From NCBI GenBank assembly GCA_003604995.1, contig QZJD01000025.1, forward strand, positions 1 through 64,000: a stretch of 64,000 nucleotides of DNA. The letters are read 5' to 3'. A program made the translations under genes and the position numbers. The stretch is from Desulfobulbus sp. (GTDB lineage Bacteria; Desulfobacterota; Desulfobulbia; Desulfobulbales; Desulfobulbaceae). The notes under the pieces are model-generated. The model searched no databases, was not told where the DNA came from, and worked only from the letters and a program-made list of their open reading frames with translations. This document shows positions 26,798 through 34,008 of this stretch, one piece after another. Every line of letters begins with the position of its first letter. Within the stretch, counting starts at the first letter, position 1.

Positions 26798-26944
26798 ATG
26801 AAAAAAACGTTTTTCTTGTTGGCAGCGGTTTGTCTGCTGGTTGCCGGAGCAAGCTTCTCTGTTCAGGCTACCCCGGAAAAGGCGGAAATAACCGGGTTCT
26901 CGTGCGGATTTTGCCATTCGGGCGGTCGCCATCACGGCAATTAA
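26798..26944 (+). CDS. 48-residue exported CxxCH micro-peptide
   Basis: A 48-codon gene. The N-terminus MKKTFFLLAAVCLLVAGASF is a clear signal peptide with likely cleavage after SVQA. The mature part would be only 24 residues, with a c-type heme attachment motif SCGFCHSGG and a His-rich end GGRHHGN. AAGGAGGGAGGG lies 5 bases upstream, one of the strongest ribosome sites in the window, and a classic terminator follows 47 bases after the stop. These surroundings make it a real gene. It could be a minimal monoheme cytochrome, a metal-binding peptide, or a modified peptide precursor. No homologue is recognised by me. Confidence 0.7.
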   Translation: MKKTFFLLAAVCLLVAGASFSVQATPEKAEITGFSCGFCHSGGRHHGN

Positions 26945-26991
26945 ACGACGCACGCAAGCACCAGAGCCTCTGCCTGGGGAGGCTCACAAAC

Positions 26992-27022
26992 GGCGGTCTG
27001 CAATAATACCGCCTTTTTTTTT
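26992..27022 (+). terminator. Rho-independent terminator
   Basis: GGCGGT (26992-26997) pairs with ACCGCC (27008-27013) across a 10-base loop and is followed by nine T (27014-27022). It ends the CxxCH peptide transcript. A second hairpin, GAGCCTC/GAGGCTC, lies just upstream (26964-26985). The reverse-strand HEAT-repeat gene ends at 27031, so it may also separate the two converging transcripts. Confidence 0.8.
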
Positions 27023-27030
27023 GCAAGAAC

Positions 27031-27426
27031 TTACCGTTGCTGTTCAGCCAGGATGTCGGCGGCGATTTCCGCCACCTGGGGATCGGTATCGTGGAGGAGA
27101 GGCGCGACAGCCGCCAGAGCCTCGGGGGAGGCGATGATGCCGAGCAGGGTGGCGGCCTCGCCCCGAACATGGGCAACGGAGTCCCGGAGGAGGGGCCGCA
27201 GGACCGGAACGGCGAGCTGAATTTCGTCCGGGCGGGTTGCGGCGAGTTCCTCGAAAAGCACGGCCATGCCCACCCGAACCACGTACCGCTCGTCGCGGAG
27301 CAGGTCGCCGGTCAGGGCGTACAGCCTTGCGTCCTGGCGGAACATGGCCGCGATGTTTTCAACAAGACCCATCTCAATGAAACTGCCGATCAGCTCAAGC
27401 AGTTCGCGGCGTTCGTCCTGCTCCAT
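27031..27426 (-). CDS. HEAT-repeat protein
   Basis: The start is placed at ATG 27426 (MEQDERRELLELIGSFIEMG), giving 131 residues; open sequence further upstream overlaps rlmN and reads as noise. The product is a string of HEAT/armadillo-type helical repeats (ERYVVRVGMAVLFEELAATR, DSVAHVRGEAATLLGIIASP, PLLHDTDPQVAEIAADILAE). Such proteins bind other proteins. It lies 53 bases after the rlmN stop on the same strand and is probably co-transcribed. The function is unknown. Confidence 0.75.
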   Translation of the reverse strand: MEQDERRELLELIGSFIEMGLVENIAAMFRQDARLYALTGDLLRDERYVVRVGMAVLFEELAATRPDEIQLAVPVLRPLLRDSVAHVRGEAATLLGIIASPEALAAVAPLLHDTDPQVAEIAADILAEQQR

Positions 27427-27479
27427 TACGCATTTCCACCGACATGAAAGACCGGGTTTGAGGGTAGATGGCCTGCGCC

Positions 27480-28556
27480 TCAGACGGAAGGGGTCCCCTG
27501 CACTCTGGCGGCGAGCTGTCCGCAGGCGGCCGAGATGTCTTCGCCACGGCTCTGGCGGATAAAGACGGCGTAACCGCGCCGCCTGAGAATTTCCTGAAAA
27601 CGGAGGATGTGCTCCCGCCCCGGGCTGCGGTGCGGGCATCCTTCGGTGGCGTTCACCACCAGGAGATTGATCTTGCAGGGAATGCCGCGCAGCAGCTCGG
27701 CCAGCTTCACCGCATCAGCGTCGGAATCGTTCACGCCCTCCAGCAGCACATATTCAAACATGATCCGCTGCCGTTTCTTCATCTGATATTCCTTGCACGC
27801 GGCCAGCAGTTCTTCCAGCGGATATTTCCTGTTGATCGGCATCAGCATGGAGCGGGTGGCGTTGTCCACCGCGTGCAGGGAAACGGCCAGATTGACCTCG
27901 CTCTTCCTGCCGAACTCGAGCATCTGCGGCACCAGGCCACTGGTGGACACGGTGATCCGCCGGCTGGAAAAATCAAGCCCCCGCTGTTCAGTAAGAATGG
28001 ACAGCGCAATCAGCAGATTGTCCAGATTGGCCAGGGGCTCACCCATACCCATGAAGACCAGGTTGGAGAGTTCACCCTTGATCTGATCTCCCCTGTTCTG
28101 TTCCAGCATCCAGTCACGGACCGCGCAGACCTGGTTGACGATTTCCGCGGGCTTCAGGTTGCGGGAAAAACCCATTTTGCCGGTAAGACAGAAGGTGCAG
28201 CCCATGGCGCAACCCACCTGGGTGGACACGCACAGGGTGTTGCGATCCTCCTCGGGGATCAGCACCGATTCGATCATCTTGCCGTCTTCCAGGGTAAAGC
28301 CGAATTTCACCGCTCCGTCTTCGGAAACTTCCACGACCGGATTTTCGAAGCGACTGATCCGGGCCCGCTGGGCGAGCAGCGCGCGCAGTTCCTTGGCCAG
28401 GTCGGTCATCTGAGAAAAATCGGTGATGCCGGGCCGGTAGAGCCAGGCCAGGAGCTGCTCGGCACGGAACGAGGGCTGGCCGAGCATTTCCACGTAGCGG
28501 ACCAGCTGCTGGCGGTTCATGTTTTTGAGGTCGGTTTTGCTCTGGGTGGTGATCAT
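27480..28556 (-). CDS. rlmN: Dual-specificity RNA methyltransferase RlmN
   Basis: A 358-residue radical SAM enzyme that methylates C2 of A2503 in 23S rRNA and of A37 in some tRNAs. The cluster motif CAMGCTFCLTGKMG stands near residues 115-128, preceded by TLCVSTQVG. Other landmarks are NLVFMGMGEPLANLDNL, ITVSTSGLVPQM, AVSLHA, YPLEELLAACKEY, VLLEGVNDSDADA and the end motif FQEILRRRGYAVFIRQSRGEDI, with Cys in AACGQLA as the methyl-carrying residue. Full length. Part of a minus-strand run: radical SAM protein, rlmN, HEAT protein. Confidence 0.96.
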   Translation of the reverse strand: MITTQSKTDLKNMNRQQLVRYVEMLGQPSFRAEQLLAWLYRPGITDFSQMTDLAKELRALLAQRARISRFENPVVEVSEDGAVKFGFTLEDGKMIESVLIPEEDRNTLCVSTQVGCAMGCTFCLTGKMGFSRNLKPAEIVNQVCAVRDWMLEQNRGDQIKGELSNLVFMGMGEPLANLDNLLIALSILTEQRGLDFSSRRITVSTSGLVPQMLEFGRKSEVNLAVSLHAVDNATRSMLMPINRKYPLEELLAACKEYQMKKRQRIMFEYVLLEGVNDSDADAVKLAELLRGIPCKINLLVVNATEGCPHRSPGREHILRFQEILRRRGYAVFIRQSRGEDISAACGQLAARVQGTPSV

Positions 28557-28573
28557 GATGTTCTTCGGCTGAA

Positions 28574-29443
28574 TTACAGGGCCCGGCGATACTCCGGCTT
28601 CAAGGCAACCGTACCGGCAAGGGCCTGGTCGACAAGGGCTATCATCTGTATTTTATCGCGGGACAGGCGACCGTCAAGTTCGAAATAGTTTGAGGCGTGG
28701 TTTGCCTGAAACTGAGCCCGTTCCAAGTCAAGATCGACAAGGAGGCTGCGCAGCTCCCGCAGCAGATCATGCCGGTCCGGCATTTCGAAGTTTCCCTGCC
28801 GCCAGGCATCGGCCAGCGGAGTGTTTACCAGGAGCATCAGGGTCAGGGCCGCCACCTGATTGGGCCTCATGGCATTGAGCACCGCGGCGGTGGCCCGGGC
28901 GTGCGCCTGGGAATCCCGGCGGCCGGCGATCCCGAGCAGCACGCTGACCGAGAGAAAAATGCCCGCCTCCCGCACCCGCTGACCGGCCGCGATCATCTCC
29001 CGGGAATCCGAACCCTTGGCTATGGCCGCAAGGGTCGGATCATGACCGGTTTCCAGGCCCATATACAGGCGCGACATGCCGAGTCCCTTAAGTTGCCGCA
29101 GTTCATCCACGCTCCGCCGCAGGATGTCCCGGGCGTTGGCATAGAGGCTGACCCGCCGCACCCAGGGCAGCCGCTCCCTGATCCGCGCAAGCAGCGAAAC
29201 CAGCCTAGCCTGGGGCATGGCCAGTCCGTTGCCGTCGGCCAGGAACAGGGTCTTCTGCCGCCGGCAGTATTCGGCGGCAAAGGCCAGGTCCGCCTCGACG
29301 GTCTCCTCCTCTTTGAGGCGGAAGGAGCGGTCCCGGTAGGCACCGCAAAAGGTGCACCGGTTGTGCGAGCAGCCCACCGTCGCCTGCAGGATGATGGAAA
29401 AGGCCTCACTGGGCGGCCGGATGATGTCGCCTTCGTAGTTCAC
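28574..29443 (-). CDS. Radical SAM protein of the Elp3/MiaB-like group
   Basis: A 289-residue protein with the radical SAM cluster motif in ATVGCSHNRCTFCGAYRD (around 22-39), LFLADGNGLAMP, and GMSRLYMGLETGHDPTL, the usual layout of B12-independent radical SAM proteins annotated as coproporphyrinogen-oxidase-like or Elp3-like. It ends 17 bases before rlmN on the same strand. GTG start; no clear ribosome site is seen because the upstream 80 bases are an AT/G-rich repeat hairpin. The substrate is unknown. Confidence 0.82.
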   Translation of the reverse strand: MNYEGDIIRPPSEAFSIILQATVGCSHNRCTFCGAYRDRSFRLKEEETVEADLAFAAEYCRRQKTLFLADGNGLAMPQARLVSLLARIRERLPWVRRVSLYANARDILRRSVDELRQLKGLGMSRLYMGLETGHDPTLAAIAKGSDSREMIAAGQRVREAGIFLSVSVLLGIAGRRDSQAHARATAAVLNAMRPNQVAALTLMLLVNTPLADAWRQGNFEMPDRHDLLRELRSLLVDLDLERAQFQANHASNYFELDGRLSRDKIQMIALVDQALAGTVALKPEYRRAL

Positions 29444-29448
29444 TTGTT

Positions 29449-29525
29449 AGGGGTTTAGGGGATTAGGAGTTTAGGGGATTAGGGATTTAGCCTAAAAAGC
29501 TAAACCCCTAAAAACCTAATCCCCT
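29449..29525. repeat. GGGGTTTAGGGGATTAG repeat hairpin
   Basis: Several near-copies of AGGGGATTAGG or AGGGGTTTAGG on the left half are followed by their complement (CTAAACCCCTAAAAACCTAA) on the right half, so the single strand can fold into a long hairpin with a short AAAAAG loop. It fills the gap between serC and the radical SAM gene, both on the minus strand, where it could attenuate transcription or limit translation of the latter. Its composition differs from that of its neighbours. Confidence 0.7.
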
Positions 29526-29532
29526 CTCTGTC

Positions 29533-30618
29533 CTACCCGTTTTTCTTCGCGAACTCGGCCATGAACTCCACCAGCCGCACCACGCCCTCCCTGGGGAAGG
29601 CGTTGTAGATGGAGGCCCGGCAGCCGCCGATGGAGCGGTGGCCCTTCAGACCGTCCAGGCCGACCGCGGTGGCCTCGGCCACGAACTGCTTCTCCAGCTC
29701 CGGGGTGGGCAGGTTGAAGGAGATGTTCATCTTCGATCTGGACGCCTTCTCGGCATGGCCCCGGTAGAAGTCGGTGGCGTCGATGGCCTTGTAGAGCAGC
29801 TCCGCCTTCTCGTTGTTGATCTTCTCCATGGCAGCGACCCCGCCGTTCTCCTTGAGCCACTTCATCACCAGGCCCACGCAGTAAATCGCGAAGCAGGGTG
29901 GGGTGTTGAACATGGAGCCGTTGTCGCTGTGGGTCTTGTAGGAGAGCATGGTGGGGATGTTCGCCGGGCTGCGCTCCAGCAGGTCCTCGCGGATGATGAC
30001 CACCGTCACCCCGGCCGGGCCCATGTTCTTCTGCGCCCCGGCAAAGATGAGCCCGAAGCGGCTCACGTCCACGGGCCGGGACAAAATATCCGACGACATA
30101 TCCGAGATGAGCAGGGGGTGCTTGTCCACCGGGAAGCTCTGGAACTGGGTGCCGTAGATCGTATTGTTGGAGACGAAGTAGAGGTACTCGCTCCCCGGAT
30201 CAACGGAGTATTCACCGGCCTGCGGCACCCGATTGAACTTGACCTCCTCGCTGGAATAGGCCACCTCGATCTGGCCGAACAGCTTGGCCTCCTTGATCGC
30301 CTTCTTGGACCAGACGCCGGTGTTGAGGTAGGTCGCCTTCTTGCCCGGGCCGAGCAGGTTCATCGGCACCATGAAGAACTGGCTGGACGCACCGCCCTGG
30401 AGGAAGAGCACCTTGTAATTGGTCGGGATCCCCATGTTCTCGCGGATGAGTTGCTCGGTCTCCTCGGTGACCGCCATGAACTCCTTGCTGCGGTGGCTCA
30501 GCTCGATCAGGCCGATGCCCTTGTCGTTGAAATTGACGATATCCTTCGCCGCCTGCTGGAGGACGGGGTAGGGGAGGACCGAGGGTCCGGGGCTGAAGTT
30601 GTAGATGCGTTCGGGCAT
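29533..30618 (-). CDS. serC: Phosphoserine aminotransferase
   Basis: The start is set at ATG 30618 (MPERIYNFSPGPSVLPYPVL), with AAAGGAGAA well placed upstream, giving 361 residues, the normal length. It converts 3-phosphohydroxypyruvate to phosphoserine with glutamate in serine synthesis. Motifs: LFLQGGASSQF, DMSSDILSRPVDVSRFG, and the pyridoxal lysine in AGAQKNMGPAGVTVVI; the end GLKGHRSIGGCRASIYNAFP is characteristic. No serA or serB lies in the window. Confidence 0.95.
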   Translation of the reverse strand: MPERIYNFSPGPSVLPYPVLQQAAKDIVNFNDKGIGLIELSHRSKEFMAVTEETEQLIRENMGIPTNYKVLFLQGGASSQFFMVPMNLLGPGKKATYLNTGVWSKKAIKEAKLFGQIEVAYSSEEVKFNRVPQAGEYSVDPGSEYLYFVSNNTIYGTQFQSFPVDKHPLLISDMSSDILSRPVDVSRFGLIFAGAQKNMGPAGVTVVIIREDLLERSPANIPTMLSYKTHSDNGSMFNTPPCFAIYCVGLVMKWLKENGGVAAMEKINNEKAELLYKAIDATDFYRGHAEKASRSKMNISFNLPTPELEKQFVAEATAVGLDGLKGHRSIGGCRASIYNAFPREGVVRLVEFMAEFAKKNG

Positions 30619-30694
30619 GGAATGTTCTCCTTTTTGGTAAAATCTATTGATAATCAAAGTAAGTTCTATTTTAGCGAAACATTTGCACTGGAGC

Positions 30695-30735
30695 ATTCTC
30701 GGGGTCGGGGTCGGTATCGGAATCGGGGTCGAAGA
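30695..30735. repeat. TCGGGG/TCGGTA hexamer-like repeat
   Basis: A short tandem-like array of TCGGGG, TCGGTA and TCGGAA units (CTCGGGGTCGGGGTCGGTAT onward). A diverged relative occurs in reverse complement near 38950-38970 (CCGATCCCGATACCGACCAC). Purpose unknown; it is probably a dispersed simple repeat. Confidence 0.5.
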
Positions 30736-30810
30736 ATCAGAGTGTAATCACACAAATTATATTCCTTTATTTCGATACCGAATGCGATCCTTCCTTTTTC
30801 AATCACCATT

Positions 30811-30960
30811 GTTCCTTTTCTTTGCTTGCCCAAAGAAAAGGAACCAAAAGAAACGGCGCCCTGCCACTCGCCGCTTCGCTGCTGGCCCTGCGGGCTGCCC
30901 GGCGCTCCTCGAAGCTGTCTGGATTTTGCGAACTCGCTTCGCTCAACGGAGGGGACCTTA
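30811..30960. repeat. Dispersed intergenic repeat with 14-bp palindrome
   Basis: GTTCCTTTTCTTTG (30811-30824) and CAAAGAAAAGGAAC (30831-30844) form a perfect 14-bp inverted repeat with a 6-base spacer, followed by CAAAAGAAACGGCGCCCTGC and about 100 bases ending near AACTCGCTTCGCTCAACGGA. From memory this sequence type is scattered through many proteobacterial genomes and is often mistranslated as a hypothetical protein. It lies in the 549-bp gap (30619-31167), where I see no gene. Confidence 0.6.
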
Positions 30961-31167
30961 GTTAGTGCAATATGGTTTGCGCATGCACGATGATGATCTC
31001 TCCTCTCCCTGTAACGGTGAAGCCGTCGGCGGAGCAACGCGAGGCCGACAAACAGCGCACGGAGTCTGCGCTTACCTAATCCTTTTCGGCAACTTCTCCG
31101 GTGCTCAGCACGTGGCAATGGGAATGTAAATGCGTTACCAACTCTACAGACTTATTAGCCGTTTTGG

Positions 31168-31902
31168 TCACTTTTTCCGCTTATCACGCAGATAAATGGC
31201 CTTTGAGTTGGTTTTGTCAATTTGCCTCTTCTCAATATCAAAAAGATTCGTTGCTGACACCAACTCACCAAGTTTTCCGTACCCATAGTTGCGAGGATCA
31301 AAATCCGGGGATTGTTTCGCGATGTTGCTGCCAACAGGAGCCAGATGAGCCCACCCGCTTTCATCCGACGATGCCTCTACTGCATTACGCAACAGGGTCA
31401 CCAGTTTTGCGTCTTGTTTTAATTCGTTGCTCGATTTCTTGACAATCTGTTTGTCTTCGTCAGTCTTCGCACGAAGGACCTCTGTGTAGATGAACTTGTC
31501 ACAAGCTGCAACAAAAGGGGAAGGCGTCTTTTGCTCGCCAAAGCCATAGACCAGCAAACCCGACTCTCTAATTCTTGATGCCAACTTGGTAAAATCGCTG
31601 TCACTAGATACTAGGCAGAATCCATCGAAGTGGCCAGTGTACAGCAGATCCATTGCGTCAATAATCAGCGCGCTGTCGGTCGCGTTTTTTCCTCGTGTAT
31701 ACAAAAATTGCTGCATGGGTTGTATTGAATGCTGCAACAAAACTTCCTTCCATCCTTTCAGGCTCGGTCCTGTCCAATCTCCATAGATTCTTTTGACGCT
31801 TGCGGTTCCGTAATTTGCAATTTCCGCCATTAAACCATCTACAATGCTTGGTTGAGCATTTTCTGCGTCTATAAGAACCGCCAACTTGTTGTTGTTATCC
31901 AT
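31168..31902 (-). CDS. NYN-domain putative ribonuclease with LOTUS/OST-HTH domain
   Basis: A 244-residue protein. Residues 1-150 form a NYN (LabA/DUF88-like) PIN-fold nuclease domain with acidic residues in AVLIDAENAQPS, ATDSALIIDAMDLLY and FCLVSSDSDFTKLASRIRES. Residues 165-240 resemble an OST-HTH/LOTUS RNA-binding domain (LVTLLRNAVEASSDESGWAH, ends KAIYLRDKRKK). The pairing is known in bacteria and eukaryotes and suggests an RNA-processing role, but no bacterial substrate is established to my knowledge. The coding sequence is visibly AT-richer than its neighbours and lies between two intergenic repeats, so transfer is likely. Confidence 0.88.
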   Translation of the reverse strand: MDNNNKLAVLIDAENAQPSIVDGLMAEIANYGTASVKRIYGDWTGPSLKGWKEVLLQHSIQPMQQFLYTRGKNATDSALIIDAMDLLYTGHFDGFCLVSSDSDFTKLASRIRESGLLVYGFGEQKTPSPFVAACDKFIYTEVLRAKTDEDKQIVKKSSNELKQDAKLVTLLRNAVEASSDESGWAHLAPVGSNIAKQSPDFDPRNYGYGKLGELVSATNLFDIEKRQIDKTNSKAIYLRDKRKK

Positions 31903-31935
31903 TTTTACTTACTTGGTTACTACATAATCAATTCC

Positions 31936-32028
31936 GTAGGTCGGGTTAGGCCGATGGCCGTAACCCGACGCTGCATCATAATCAGAACGAATCTCATCGT
32001 CGGGTTACGCTGCGCTGACCCGACCTAC
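31936..32028. repeat. Palindromic GTAGGTCGGGTTAG element
   Basis: GTAGGTCGGGTTAG at the left end pairs with CTGACCCGACCTAC at the right end, and internally GTAACCCGACG pairs with CGTCGGGTTAC. From memory this double-stem element is a frequent intergenic repeat in proteobacteria. It lies between the NYN gene start and trmL, both on the minus strand, and takes up most of the 166-bp gap. Confidence 0.65.
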
Positions 32029-32068
32029 CATGCCGTGCGCCTTATCCGGGGCCAGCATCTCTATCACA

Positions 32069-32575
32069 TCACGCACTTGATGAACTTGATAAACTTGACA
32101 ACTTGACAAACTGGCCATCCGCCTGCTGGCGGATGGCCTCGTACAGCACAATCCCCGCGCACATGGCGAGGTTGATGCTCCGAATCTTCGGATTGACCAT
32201 CGGGATGGTATAACAATGCTCCTGATACAGCGCAAGAATTTCTTCCGGCAGGCCTTTGGTTTCCTTGCCGAAGACGAGAAAGCTGCCCGGCGCGAAGCGG
32301 GCCTGGAAATAAGGGCGATCGACCTTGGTGGTGAAAAAGTTGAGCAGTCGCTCGTCCGCGGCGGTGAGAAAGGCATCCAGGCTCTCCCAGTGGCGGATAT
32401 CCACATAGGGCCAGTAGTCGAGGCCGGCACGCTTCAGGTGCTTGTCATCAACCCGGAAGCCCAGCGGGTGCACCAGATGAAGCACCGCGCCGGTGGCGCC
32501 ACACAGGCGGGCGATGGAGCCGGTGTTCGGCGGAATCTCGGGTTCCACCAGCACTATGTGAAAGGGTTCAGTCAT
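32069..32575 (-). CDS. trmL: tRNA (cytidine/uridine-2'-O)-methyltransferase TrmL-like
   Basis: The start is set at ATG 32575 (MTEPFHIVLVEPEIPPNTGS); an ATG 63 bases upstream is possible but adds residues foreign to the family. This gives 168 residues. SPOUT-fold motifs: EIPPNTGSIARLCGATGAVL, FLVFGKETKGLP and VNPKIRSINLAMCAGIVLYE, the knot that binds S-adenosylmethionine. TrmL methylates the ribose at wobble position 34 of certain leucine tRNAs. The C-terminal tail (FVKLSSLSSSSSA) is low-complexity, encoded by a short tandem repeat at 32070-32105, and unlike the family end. Confidence 0.9.
   Translation of the reverse strand: MTEPFHIVLVEPEIPPNTGSIARLCGATGAVLHLVHPLGFRVDDKHLKRAGLDYWPYVDIRHWESLDAFLTAADERLLNFFTTKVDRPYFQARFAPGSFLVFGKETKGLPEEILALYQEHCYTIPMVNPKIRSINLAMCAGIVLYEAIRQQADGQFVKLSSLSSSSSA
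32070..32110. repeat. AACTTGA-type short tandem repeat inside the trmL 3' end
   Basis: Units of the kind ACTTGATGA, ACTTGATAA, ACTTGACA, ACTTGACAA follow each other. On the minus strand they read TCAAGTTxxTCAAGT and encode the LSSLSSSSSA tail of the TrmL-like protein. Slippage in this array could change the tail length or the stop codon. Confidence 0.55.
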
Positions 32576-32701
32576 TATTCTGCCGTAACCTGCCAGACTT
32601 TTGAGGACCGGGTCGCAAATGCTCTTGAAAATTTTCAAAATTAGAATAAATTAAAAAATTTTGCGGTTCTCGTAAATATCATTCTTCTTTGACGTGATTT
32701 T

Positions 32702-33943
32702 ATGGCTCTCATTGTACAGAAATTCGGCGGCACCTCGGTGGGCAATACGGACAAGATCAAGGCCGTGGCCGAGCGGGTACTCAAGTCGCACAAGCAGGGC
32801 AACCGAATGGTGGTGGTCCTCTCGGCCATGTCCGGGGAGACCGACCGGCTGATCCGGTTGGCCAAGGACGTTCAGAAAATACCGGACCAGCGGGAACTGG
32901 ACATGATCGTCTCCACCGGCGAACAGGTCACCGTGGCGCTGTTTGCCATGGCGGTGAAGGAGGCCGGGTATGACGCGGTGTCGTTGCTCGGCGACCAAGT
33001 GCGCATCCTGACCAGCAACCTGCATACCAAGGCGCGGATCAAGCAGATCGACAGCGAACTGATCAGCAAACACCTGGATCAGGGCAAGGTGGTGGTCATC
33101 GCCGGCTTCCAGGGCGTGACCGAGGCCGGCGACATCACCACTCTGGGGCGCGGCGGCTCGGATACCACGGCGGTGGCCCTGGCCGCGGCGCTCAAGGCGG
33201 ACGCCTGCGAGATCTTCACCGACGTGGAGGGGGTCTACACCACCGATCCCAATGTCTGCAAGGCGGCCCGCAAGATCAACCGGATCACCTACGACGAGAT
33301 GCTGGAGTTGGCCAGCCTCGGCGCCAAGGTCCTGGACATCCGCTCCGTGGGCCTTGCCAAACGATACAAAGTACCTGTCCATGTCCGTTCCACTTTCACC
33401 GAGAACGAGGGGACATGGGTTGTCGAGGAGGACAAGAATATGGAATCCATGCTGGTTTCCGGCGTTACCTACAGCAAGAACGAAGCGCGCATCACCATCA
33501 ACAAGGTCCCGGATCAGCCCGGGGTGGCGGCGAAGATCTTCCTGCCGATCTCGGATGCCGGGATCATTGTGGATATGATCATCCAGAATACCCGGGCCGG
33601 CGCCATGACCGACCTCACCTTCACCGTGCTGCGCAGCGATTATGACCGGGCGATGAAACTCCTCAGGGAAGTTGCCAAGGAGATCAACGCCGAGTCGGTC
33701 ACCGGTTCCGAGGATATCGCCAAGGTTTCCATCGTCGGCGTGGGCATGCGCAACCATTCGGGCATCGCCTCCACCATGTTCCAGATCCTGGCCAAAGAGG
33801 GGATCAACATCCTGATGATTTCCACCTCGGAGATCAAGGTGTCCTGCGTCATCGAGGAAAAATACACCGAGCTTGCGGTCCGGGCGCTGCACGATGCCTT
33901 TGCTCTGGACAAGGACAACGTGCCCTCGGAAGAAGTTATCTGA
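32702..33943 (+). CDS. lysC: Aspartate kinase
   Basis: A 413-residue monofunctional aspartokinase making 4-phospho-aspartate for lysine, threonine, methionine and, with them, diaminopimelate. N-terminal KFGGTSVGN (6-14), [47 protein letters not shown] and the catalytic-domain [10 protein letters not shown] are all present. Two ACT domains follow ([20 protein letters not shown], then [20 protein letters not shown]), so feedback control by lysine and/or threonine is likely. ATG 32702; the ribosome site is weak. The gap to cimA is 65 bases. Confidence 0.96.
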   Translation: MALIVQKFGGTSVGNTDKIKAVAERVLKSHKQGNRMVVVLSAMSGETDRLIRLAKDVQKIPDQRELDMIVSTGEQVTVALFAMAVKEAGYDAVSLLGDQVRILTSNLHTKARIKQIDSELISKHLDQGKVVVIAGFQGVTEAGDITTLGRGGSDTTAVALAAALKADACEIFTDVEGVYTTDPNVCKAARKINRITYDEMLELASLGAKVLDIRSVGLAKRYKVPVHVRSTFTENEGTWVVEEDKNMESMLVSGVTYSKNEARITINKVPDQPGVAAKIFLPISDAGIIVDMIIQNTRAGAMTDLTFTVLRSDYDRAMKLLREVAKEINAESVTGSEDIAKVSIVGVGMRNHSGIASTMFQILAKEGINILMISTSEIKVSCVIEEKYTELAVRALHDAFALDKDNVPSEEVI

Positions 33944-34008
33944 CGGATTGAGCGGAACAGAAAAGTATCGTGCCGCCGGAATCACGTCATCAGGAAGAGA
34001 AGATTGCC

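Noticed and set aside
29449-29525. CRISPR-like look of the GGGGTTTAG repeats
   Set aside because: Units are adjacent without spacers and are followed by their own complement; no cas genes are present.
30666-31118. A 150-codon minus-strand open frame
   Set aside because: It translates the dispersed repeat with the CAAAGAAAAGGAAC palindrome, a known source of false hypothetical proteins.
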